DNA from: DSYF01 sp041181065
GTDB taxonomy: Bacteria; Verrucomicrobiota; Verrucomicrobiia; Limisphaerales; DSYF01
Direction: 5' to 3'
NCBI GenBank assembly: GCA_041181065.1
Contig: JBEGQI010000185.1
Span: forward strand, 1-24,665
Length of the DNA: 24,665 nucleotides
Part shown: positions 14,578-21,771 of the stretch, in pieces
How positions within the stretch are numbered: position 1 is the stretch's first letter
Layout of the letters: each line of letters begins with the position of its first letter
Made by a program: the position numbers and the translations under genes
Notes under the pieces: generated by a model
Database searches by the model: none
Told to the model about the DNA's origin: nothing
What the model saw: only the letters and a program-made list of their open reading frames with translations

Positions 14578-16686
14578 ATGAATTTGATGACACACATGAA
14601 GCGGTTTCTATCGTTGAGCGTGGCTGGATTGCTCACCTTGGTCTTTGCCCTGAGGGTTCAGGCGGCGTCAACTTCCGGCGCCGCAATGCTTTTGCAATCC
14701 TCCCAGCTTGCAAACATCAAGGGCGCGGCGCGCGGCGCGTTGAAGATCGATCACATCAGCTACGAAACCGCGCAAGGTTCCGTGCCGGTGAATGGACTCG
14801 TCTTCGCGGGCGTGAAGGACGGTGAATCTTCTTCCGGCGTGGCCAGTATGCCGGACGGAGGCAAGGTCAGCATCAGCATCACCCCGAACCAAGGGCAGTT
14901 CGAAGTCCGATTCAGTGCCGAACCTCCAACGGGTATCAAGGGTTGGAGCTTTGTTGTCGAGGCGGGGCGCGATGAATATTTCACCGGCTTGATGGAACGC
15001 ACGGTGGACGGTCCGCAACAGGCGTCGTGGGCGCCGGGCATCAAGCCTGCGTTGAACCTGCGCGGGCAGAAGGTGGACATGCTGCTCAAGCCAACGACGT
15101 CCGTGTATGCGCCGTTCTATCTTTCGTCGCGCGGCTACGGCCTGTTCGTGAAGACGGATTGGCCGGGCAAATATGATTTTTGCGTGAGCGATGCGCAGCA
15201 GGTGAAGGTCGCGTTCGAAGGGCCGTCGCTCGCGTTCAAGGTTTACACCTCTACGAATCCTGCCGCGATTGTTCAGGCGCATGCACTCGATGCGGGGCCG
15301 CCGATTCTGCCGCCGAAGTGGATGTTCTCGCCGTGGCGTTGGCGCGATGAACACAAGATGCGGACGAATTACTACGATGGCACGCCCTTCGCCGGACCGT
15401 TCAACACCGAGCTGATGGAAGACATGCTGATGATGAAGGCCTATGGCGTTCCGTGCGGCGTGTATTGGATTGATCGCCCGTGGGCGAAGGGCCGCAACGG
15501 TTACGATGATTTTGAGATCGACCCGGAGCGCTTGCCGAGCTTTGCGCAGAACGTGAAGTGGCTGGAGTCGGAAGGCGCCAAGATGGTGCTGTGGATCGGG
15601 CCGTTCTACCAAGGTAGGATGGAACAAACCGCGCTGGAGAAGGGCTGGAATCTGCCTGGCCAGGAACCGCAACGGAACAATTATCCGCTCGTGGATTATT
15701 CGAATCCGGAGGCGCGCAAGTTTTGGCAAGACGGCGTGGCGAAGTTGCTCAAGCTTGGCGTCGCGGGCTTCAAGTTGGATCGCGGCGAGGAAGGAATTCC
15801 CGACGACGGTCCGTTCAAGATCCATGACGGACGTTCATTGCGTGAGCAGCGGAATAATTACCCGGTGATGTATCTCAAGGCCACCTACGACGTGGCGAAG
15901 GAGCATCGCGGAGATGACTTCGTGTTGCTGCCGCGCGCTGGTTACACCGGCAGTTCGTCGCTCGGAGTTTTCTGGGGTGGTGATGTGGGCGGAGTGAACG
16001 AAGGGTTGCGCGCATCCATCATCGCCGTGCAACGCGCCGCTGTGATGGGTTATCCGAACTGGGGCAGCGACACGTGCGGCTACGGCAAGGCCACGTTGGA
16101 ACAGGAGTTGTGCCTGCGCTGGCTGGCGTTCAGTTGCTTCACGCCCATCATGGAAGTCGGGCCGACGAAGAATCTCGGTTTCTGGAATCTGCCGCGCGAA
16201 CCCAAGTATGACACCAATGTCATCGCGGCGTGGCGGCTCTACACTCGGCTGCATCAGCAACTCGCGGATTACGGCCATGCGCATGCTGCTGAAGCTTCGC
16301 AAACCGGCATGCCGATCGTGCGTCCGCTGTTCCTCGTCGAACCGCAGTCGCCGAAAGCGTGGGCAAATTGGTGGACGTATCAATACGGTCGCGACCTGCT
16401 CGTTTCGCCGGTCTGGGCGCAAGGCCAGCGTTCGCAGGAAGTGTATCTGCCGTCAGGAGCGAAGTGGCGCGACGCGTGGAATCCGGAAAAAACTTACGAG
16501 GGTGGCCGCACCATCACGGTGAAAGCCGCGGCGCACCAGATACCCATCTTCGTGCGAGTCGGTTCGGAGGTGAAGCTCGGCGATTTGAACAAGGCGTGGG
16601 AGGAGTCGCTCGCCATTGCCGCCAAACGTCCGGACCTCAAAGTGCTTGAAGCCGAAGTGAACGCCTGGTTTGAGAAGAATAAATGA
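14578..16686 (+). CDS. secreted GH31 alpha-glycosidase (alpha-xylosidase/alpha-glucosidase-like)
   Basis: An exported family 31 glycoside hydrolase of 702 residues. From the ATG at 14578 the signal peptide core is FLSLSVAGLLTLVFALRVQA. The frame also opens at an ATG at 14485 that overlaps the esterase stop, but the GGAG at 14567 favours the later start. An N-terminal beta-sandwich (about 30-230) precedes the TIM barrel, which shows GVYWIDRPWAKG and KMVLWIGPF, the nucleophile Asp401 in FKLDRGEEG and the acid/base Asp469 in FWGGDVGG, 68 residues apart. The C-terminal beta domains carry YQYGRDLLVSPVW and VYLPSGAKWRDAWNPEKTYEGG, normal for GH31. The KLDRGE form of the nucleophile motif is seen in alpha-xylosidase-like members; the substrate cannot be fixed. 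It sits just upstream of the PL4 gene (24-base gap). Confidence 0.9.
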   Translation: MNLMTHMKRFLSLSVAGLLTLVFALRVQAASTSGAAMLLQSSQLANIKGAARGALKIDHISYETAQGSVPVNGLVFAGVKDGESSSGVASMPDGGKVSISITPNQGQFEVRFSAEPPTGIKGWSFVVEAGRDEYFTGLMERTVDGPQQASWAPGIKPALNLRGQKVDMLLKPTTSVYAPFYLSSRGYGLFVKTDWPGKYDFCVSDAQQVKVAFEGPSLAFKVYTSTNPAAIVQAHALDAGPPILPPKWMFSPWRWRDEHKMRTNYYDGTPFAGPFNTELMEDMLMMKAYGVPCGVYWIDRPWAKGRNGYDDFEIDPERLPSFAQNVKWLESEGAKMVLWIGPFYQGRMEQTALEKGWNLPGQEPQRNNYPLVDYSNPEARKFWQDGVAKLLKLGVAGFKLDRGEEGIPDDGPFKIHDGRSLREQRNNYPVMYLKATYDVAKEHRGDDFVLLPRAGYTGSSSLGVFWGGDVGGVNEGLRASIIAVQRAAVMGYPNWGSDTCGYGKATLEQELCLRWLAFSCFTPIMEVGPTKNLGFWNLPREPKYDTNVIAAWRLYTRLHQQLADYGHAHAAEASQTGMPIVRPLFLVEPQSPKAWANWWTYQYGRDLLVSPVWAQGQRSQEVYLPSGAKWRDAWNPEKTYEGGRTITVKAAAHQIPIFVRVGSEVKLGDLNKAWEESLAIAAKRPDLKVLEAEVNAWFEKNK

Positions 16687-16710
16687 CGCCGCTTGTGCGT
16701 CTGCCTTGCC

Positions 16711-18819
16711 ATGCTCCGAAAACTTTCAACTCTTCTCGGCGTGGCGATGCTCGCCGCTCTCGTGGGCGCAACCTCAGCTTTCGCGGCGGACAATGATCCT
16801 GTGACGGTGCGGCAGGATCGAAATTCCATCTATCTCGCCAACGGGTTGCTCAATGCCGAGGTCGATAAAGAGACCGGCGACTTGGTCTCGCTGAAGTATC
16901 AAGGGCTCGAACTCCTCGCGCAGGGTGGTGGCGGAACCGGCGGGTATTGGTCTTCCGTTGGCCGAGCGCGGGCGGGCGTCAAACAAGCGGCGACGATTCG
17001 CGTGAGCCCGGAGTCGAATGGCGGCGAGTTGGTGGAGATTTCCTGTCGCAGTTTCAACGACCCGGCCAATCCCGGTTCGCCGCTGGATGTGGATATCCGC
17101 TACGCGCTACGACGGGGCGAGAGTTGGATCTACGCTTACGCCGTCTGGCAGCATCAGCCGGGTTATCCTGCATTCAGCGTGGCTGAAGCGCGCTACTGCC
17201 TGAAGTTGAATCCCTCCGTTTTCGACTACATGACCATCGATGCCAACCGGCATCGTGTGATGCCGAGCGGCGAGGATTGGGATAAAGGTGCGCCAACGAA
17301 TTTGAAGGAAGCGCGCTTGATGACGACGGGTGTTCACAAGGGTGTAGTGGAGCACAAATACGATTACTCCGCCATGTTCAGCGAGACGCCCGCTTACGGC
17401 TGGTCGAGCACGAAGAAGAATGTCGGCCTCTGGGTCATCAACCCGAGCCTCGAATACATCGGCGGCGGGCCGACGAAAGCGGAACTTACGGGCCATCGCG
17501 ATGTGAATCCCGGTGGATTGCCAACGCTGCTGAACATGTGGCTCGGCAGCCACTACGGCGGAACCAGCTTTGCCGTCGGGACGAATGAGGCGTGGACGAA
17601 ATTCATCGGGCCATTTCTGATTCACTGCAACGTCACCGCGCCCAAAGCTAGCGTCGATGAATCCCAAGCTGCGCTCTGGCATGAAGCACTGACGCGCGCG
17701 CACGCCGAAGAACAACGCTGGCCTTATGCGTGGCTGGCAGACACGAACTTTCCGCCTGAGGCCAAGCGGGGAGAGGTCACGGGACGTATCACCTTGACCG
17801 ATTCGCTCAGTCCGAACGCCAAGATGAGCAATGTCTGGGTGGGTGTGACTGCGCCGGATTATGAATTGCCAGTAGTCGGCTTCGGCGGTGGTCGGCGATT
17901 TGGAACGAATGGGTTTTCTCGCGGCGGATTCACGAATGCATTTTTCGGAACCAACTTTCCGGCGCGAGGATTCACACCGCCTGCGGGTCCTGGCCGCAAC
18001 GGCTTTCCGCAAAAGCTCGATTGGCAGCGCGACGCAAAGTTTTACCAATTCTGGGTTCGCGCTGATGATCAAGGTCGCTTTGCGATTCCGCATGTGCGCC
18101 CCGGTCACTATTGGCTTCGGGCCATTGCGGACGGAGTTATCGGTGAATTTGTCAGGTCGAACATCGTCATCAATCCCGGTTTCGCCACCGACCTGGGCGA
18201 ACTGCGCTGGCAGCCGGTGCGTTACGGTCGCACCGTGTGGGAGATTGGCGTGCCTGACCGCACGGCGCGCGAGTTCCGGCATGGCGACCATTACTGGCAG
18301 TGGGGCCTCTACTACAAATACGTGGATGAATTTCCGAACGACGTGAACTTCATCATCGGCCAAAGCGATTGGCGGAAGGATTGGAATTACGTCCAGCCGC
18401 CCCGCATTAGTCGTAAGAGTGGTGGGCCGGTGATGAGCGAGGAAGATGAAGTTGAGGGAGCGCAAGCACGGCGCAGTTCTCCCGGCGACGGCGTGCAGCC
18501 TTCGACGTGGAGCATTCGATTCAATCAAGCGAACGTGGTGCAAGGTCGGGCGACTTTGCGTCTCGCGTTTTGCGGCACGCATCAAGGTTGCAACGTGGAA
18601 GTGTTAGTCAACGGAAAGCCTGTCGCCGAGACCGGCACATTGCCCAGCACGAGCGCCATGCAGCGCGACGGCATCACCGCGTTCTGGATTGAGAAGCCGA
18701 TTGGTTTTTCCGCCTCTTTGCTCAAGCCGGGCGAGAACGTCATCCAACTGAAATCGCACGCGAACTCGTGGTCGCAGGGGGTGATGTATGATTGCGTGCG
18801 GCTGGAGATCGCAGAATGA
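16711..18819 (+). CDS. secreted PL4 rhamnogalacturonan lyase
   Basis: A 702-residue exported polysaccharide lyase family 4 protein that should cleave the rhamnose-galacturonate backbone of rhamnogalacturonan I by beta-elimination. The ATG at 16711 starts a signal peptide ending GATSAFA; a TTG at 16693 is disfavoured. Domains follow the PL4 order: a large N-terminal beta-sandwich (about 30-350, NGLLNAEVDKETGDLVSLKY), an FnIII-like domain (about 355-500, RFAIPHVRPGHYWLRAIADG) and a C-terminal CBM-like jelly roll (about 505-702, with WEIGVPDRTAREF and DGITAFWIEKPIGF). By position, Lys216 (EHKYDY) and His281 (GSHYGG) are the likely catalytic pair known from fungal RGL4; this assignment is inference. 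A Gly/Phe/Asn-rich stretch (about 389-432) interrupts domain 2. The stop overlaps the GH78 start (ATGA), implying translational coupling. Confidence 0.9.
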   Translation: MLRKLSTLLGVAMLAALVGATSAFAADNDPVTVRQDRNSIYLANGLLNAEVDKETGDLVSLKYQGLELLAQGGGGTGGYWSSVGRARAGVKQAATIRVSPESNGGELVEISCRSFNDPANPGSPLDVDIRYALRRGESWIYAYAVWQHQPGYPAFSVAEARYCLKLNPSVFDYMTIDANRHRVMPSGEDWDKGAPTNLKEARLMTTGVHKGVVEHKYDYSAMFSETPAYGWSSTKKNVGLWVINPSLEYIGGGPTKAELTGHRDVNPGGLPTLLNMWLGSHYGGTSFAVGTNEAWTKFIGPFLIHCNVTAPKASVDESQAALWHEALTRAHAEEQRWPYAWLADTNFPPEAKRGEVTGRITLTDSLSPNAKMSNVWVGVTAPDYELPVVGFGGGRRFGTNGFSRGGFTNAFFGTNFPARGFTPPAGPGRNGFPQKLDWQRDAKFYQFWVRADDQGRFAIPHVRPGHYWLRAIADGVIGEFVRSNIVINPGFATDLGELRWQPVRYGRTVWEIGVPDRTAREFRHGDHYWQWGLYYKYVDEFPNDVNFIIGQSDWRKDWNYVQPPRISRKSGGPVMSEEDEVEGAQARRSSPGDGVQPSTWSIRFNQANVVQGRATLRLAFCGTHQGCNVEVLVNGKPVAETGTLPSTSAMQRDGITAFWIEKPIGFSASLLKPGENVIQLKSHANSWSQGVMYDCVRLEIAE

Positions 18820-21644
18820 AAAGCACCAAGCACCAAGCGCCAAGCTTCAGAGAAACTTCAAGCCCCAAACAGCAAGCATTCGGCATCACGCGGCATTGGA
18901 GCTTCAAGTTTGGTGCTTTTCTGGAGCTTGGTGCTTGGAGGTTGGCCCTTCTTCTTTTGTTGCTCTCGCTCCTTCCTGTTTTCGCCACTCTCACGCCCGT
19001 CGGTTTGAAGTGCGATTACGCGGTCAATCCGCTCGGCGTTGATAAGTCGCAGCCGCGTTTGCTCTGGCGCGTGGAAAGCGATCAACGCGGCGCACGGCAA
19101 ACGGCTTATCAAGTCCTCGTCGCCAATTCGCTCGTCACGTTGGGCAGAGACAAAGGCGATCTGTGGGACAGCGGCAAAGTCACTTCGGATGAAACCGTCG
19201 GCATCGCCTACAACGGCAAAGCACTCGCGTCTTCGCAGCAGGTGTTTTGGAAAGTGCGCGCGTGGGATGAGAACCGGAAGGCTGGTCCGTGGAGCCAACC
19301 GGCCACGTTTACGATGGGCGTGTTGCGGGATGGTGACTGGCAGGCAAAATGGATCGGTGCGGCGGACACGAACCTGCAAAGCGTTTTGTTGCGGCGGGAA
19401 TTCACGGTGAAGCCCGGATTGCGCCGCGCGCTTGCGCACATTTGCGGGCTTGGCCAATACGAGCTGTCCGTGAACGGCAAGAAGTCTGGCGAGGATGTGC
19501 TTTCGCCCGGCTGGAGCAAATACGACAAGACCTGTCTCTATGACACGCATGACCTGACCGCGTTGCTGAAGCCGGGCGTGAATGCCGTCGGGCTGACGCT
19601 GGCCAACGGCATGTATCGCGTGGTGGGCGGGCGGTATGTGAAATTCAAGGGCAGCTTCGGTCCGCTCAAGGCCATCACGCAACTTCGGCTCGAATACGAA
19701 GACGGCTCGGTGGAAATCGTCGGCACGGACGCAAGCTGGCAAGTCGTCCCGAGTCCGCTGACGTTCACGTGTGTTTACGGCGGTGAAGATTTTGATGCGC
19801 GGCGCGTGCCCCATGGTTGGGATGTGCCTGGATACGGCGGGACGAATTCAACGAGCGCCATCGAGACCGTCGGGCCGGGTGGCGCGTTGCGCGGGCTCTC
19901 TGTGGCGGCGCCGCCGTTGCGGGCTATCGAGACAATCTTGCCAGTTGGTCGGAAGCCGCTGACGAATGGCGTCGAAGTGTTCGACCTCGGACAGAACGCG
20001 CCTATCATGCCACACATCATCGTGCAAGGTCCGGCTGGCTCCAGCGTGCGCATCACGCCGGGCGAATTGCTGAACGCCAACGGGACTGTTGATCGCGTGT
20101 CGTCGGGCCGGGGGCGTTCGTGGTGGGAATACACGTTAGCGGGTGCGGGTGAAGAAACTTGGACGCCGCAATTCCACTACCAAGGCTGTCGCTACTTGCA
20201 GGTGCAGTGCTTCCCGGCCGTGACGAATGGCGAGTTGCCGGCGGTCAAAGGGCTTTCAGGCGTTGTGGTGCATACGAGTTCGGAACCGGTTGGAGAATTC
20301 GCGTGTTCAAACGAACTATTTAATCACACGCGCACGCTGATCCGCTGGGCGCAGCGGGCGAATCTAGTGAGCGTCGCGACGGATTGTCCGCATCGCGAGC
20401 GGTTGGGCTGGTTGGAGCAATATCATCTCAATGGTCCCTCGCTGCGCTACGAGTTCGACCTCGCGCAGTTGTTCACGAAGGGCATGAACGACATGCGCGA
20501 TTCGCAGCTCGCGAGCGGCATGGTGCCGAGCATCGCGCCCGAATACACCATCTTCGGCAAGGGCCACGACGACGACTCGAATGCGTTCCGCAATTCGCCC
20601 GAGTGGGGCAGCGCCATCATGCTCGTGCCGTGGCAACAGTATGAGTTCACTGGTGACACCGAGTTGTTGCGGCGCCACTTCAACGACATGGAACGCTACG
20701 TTGGCTACCTCAGAAGCAAGGCGAGCAACAACATCCTGAGTTTCGGGCTTGGTGACTGGTATGACCTCGGGCCGAAACCGCCGGGCGTGGCGCAACTCAC
20801 GCCGAGGGAACTCACGGCGACAGCGTTCTTTTATCAGGATGCAATGATTCTGTCGTGGGCCGCCGGTGAATTAGGCAGTCAGCCTGATGCCAAGCGGTAT
20901 GGCTGGCTGGCGGACGAAATTCGTGCGGCGTTCAATGCGAAGTTTTGGAACCGGACTAACGCGACTTATGCAACCGGTTCGCAGTGCGCGAATGCGGTGG
21001 CGCTGGTCATGGGGCTGTGCGAGGAGCCGAATCGCGCGGCGGTTTTGGCGGCGTTGGTGAAGGATGTGCAAGCGCATGGCAATACCGCGGGCGACGTGGG
21101 GTATCGCTACGTGTTGCGCGCGCTGGCGGACGGCGGGCGATCGGATGTCATCTTCGCGATGAACAATCAGTCGGACAAGCCGGGCTATGGCTATCAACTC
21201 AAGCGCGGCGCGACGAGCCTCACCGAAGCTTGGGATGCAGGACGCAGCAGTTCGCAGAATCACTTCATGCTCGGGCAGATCATGGAATGGTTCTACGGCG
21301 ACCTCGCCGGCATCGCGCCGAGTGCCGATGGACCGGGCTTCAAGCGCATCCTTATCCGTCCGCAGCCGGTCGGCGATGTGACGTGGGCAAAGGCGAGTTA
21401 CCAGTCGGTGCGTGGAAAGATCGAAAGCTGTTGGAAGCGTGGTGATGGGAAATTTTCGCTCGATGTCACGGTCCCGGCGAATACAACCGCGACAGTTTAT
21501 CTGCCGGCGAAGCTGGCGTCGTCGGTGCGCGAGAGCGGGCGGATGGCTTCGGGCCAGCCGGGCGTGAAGTTTTTGCGTAGCGAGGGCGACCGGGTGTTGT
21601 TGGAAGTGGGCGCAGGGAAGTATGAATTTACTTCGGAGTGGTGA
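18816..21644 (+). CDS. secreted GH78 alpha-L-rhamnosidase
   Basis: A 942-residue exported alpha-L-rhamnosidase that would release terminal rhamnose from lyase products. The ATG at 18816 overlaps the PL4 stop. From it, a 43-residue polar leader precedes a hydrophobic core (LALLLLLLSLLPVFA). That leader is encoded by a degenerate inverted repeat, so the export signal has an unusually long n-region. The body shows the Bac_rhamnosid architecture: N-terminal Ig-like domain (about 60-170, YQVLVANSLVTLG, FWKVRAWDEN), a jelly roll (QYELSVNGKKSGEDVLSPGW), a second beta domain (DLGQNAPIMPHI, FHYQGCRYLQV), an (alpha/alpha)6 barrel with DCPHRERLGWLEQ (Asp523, Glu528) and TSLTEAWDA (Glu804, probable general base), and a C-terminal beta domain. 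The DCPHRExLGW form marks a known GH78 subgroup. It is length-normal and intact. Confidence 0.92.
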   Translation: MKSTKHQAPSFRETSSPKQQAFGITRHWSFKFGAFLELGAWRLALLLLLLSLLPVFATLTPVGLKCDYAVNPLGVDKSQPRLLWRVESDQRGARQTAYQVLVANSLVTLGRDKGDLWDSGKVTSDETVGIAYNGKALASSQQVFWKVRAWDENRKAGPWSQPATFTMGVLRDGDWQAKWIGAADTNLQSVLLRREFTVKPGLRRALAHICGLGQYELSVNGKKSGEDVLSPGWSKYDKTCLYDTHDLTALLKPGVNAVGLTLANGMYRVVGGRYVKFKGSFGPLKAITQLRLEYEDGSVEIVGTDASWQVVPSPLTFTCVYGGEDFDARRVPHGWDVPGYGGTNSTSAIETVGPGGALRGLSVAAPPLRAIETILPVGRKPLTNGVEVFDLGQNAPIMPHIIVQGPAGSSVRITPGELLNANGTVDRVSSGRGRSWWEYTLAGAGEETWTPQFHYQGCRYLQVQCFPAVTNGELPAVKGLSGVVVHTSSEPVGEFACSNELFNHTRTLIRWAQRANLVSVATDCPHRERLGWLEQYHLNGPSLRYEFDLAQLFTKGMNDMRDSQLASGMVPSIAPEYTIFGKGHDDDSNAFRNSPEWGSAIMLVPWQQYEFTGDTELLRRHFNDMERYVGYLRSKASNNILSFGLGDWYDLGPKPPGVAQLTPRELTATAFFYQDAMILSWAAGELGSQPDAKRYGWLADEIRAAFNAKFWNRTNATYATGSQCANAVALVMGLCEEPNRAAVLAALVKDVQAHGNTAGDVGYRYVLRALADGGRSDVIFAMNNQSDKPGYGYQLKRGATSLTEAWDAGRSSSQNHFMLGQIMEWFYGDLAGIAPSADGPGFKRILIRPQPVGDVTWAKASYQSVRGKIESCWKRGDGKFSLDVTVPANTTATVYLPAKLASSVRESGRMASGQPGVKFLRSEGDRVLLEVGAGKYEFTSEW
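18821..18940. repeat. degenerate inverted repeat encoding the GH78 N-terminus
   Basis: The left side is a run of aagcaccaag-type units and the right side its reverse complement. A perfect 13-bp pair, ccaagcaccaagc at 18826-18838 and its complement at 18926-18938, is extended by imperfect matches inward (cttcaag, gagcttc). The element starts within five bases of the GH78 start codon and has no stop in that frame, so it is translated. Its phrase-like, low-complexity units differ sharply from the neighbouring coding sequence. I believe related units occur widely in this bacterial group, but that cannot be shown from the window. Confidence 0.7.
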
Positions 21645-21659
21645 TTTGGAGTGCGCTGG

Positions 21660-21714
21660 TAGAGCGAAGCGGCGACAGCGCTGCGCTTGCCGCCGCAGTC
21701 CAAGACTGCGGCGC
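21660..21714. repeat. palindromic repeat 3' of the GH78 gene
   Basis: A compact element 16 bases after the GH78 stop. It contains a perfect 10-bp hairpin, cgccgcagtc (21692-21701) with its complement at 21705-21714 around a CAA loop, preceded by a weaker GC-rich self-complementary stretch (gcggc at 21670-21674 with gccgc at 21690-21694). The hairpin could terminate or attenuate readthrough, although no T-run follows. The rest of the 127-base gap to the next gene shows nothing else convincing. Confidence 0.65.
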
Positions 21715-21771
21715 GTGGACGTCGCCAACTTTGGGGATTCACGTCGGACTTGATTCGAGGATAATCAGACC

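Noticed and set aside
16693..16710. Upstream TTG start for the PL4 lyase
   Set aside because: The ATG at 16711 gives a normal signal peptide with a basic n-region; the extension adds Cys-rich residues before it.
17107..18585. Long minus-strand open frame opposite the PL4 gene
   Set aside because: Composition is typical of an antisense shadow, and the plus strand matches PL4 throughout.
20382..20420. GH78 catalytic motif seems to lack a residue compared with DCPQRDERLGW
   Set aside because: DCPHRExLGWLEQ is a regular variant found in a GH78 subgroup, so it is not a defect.
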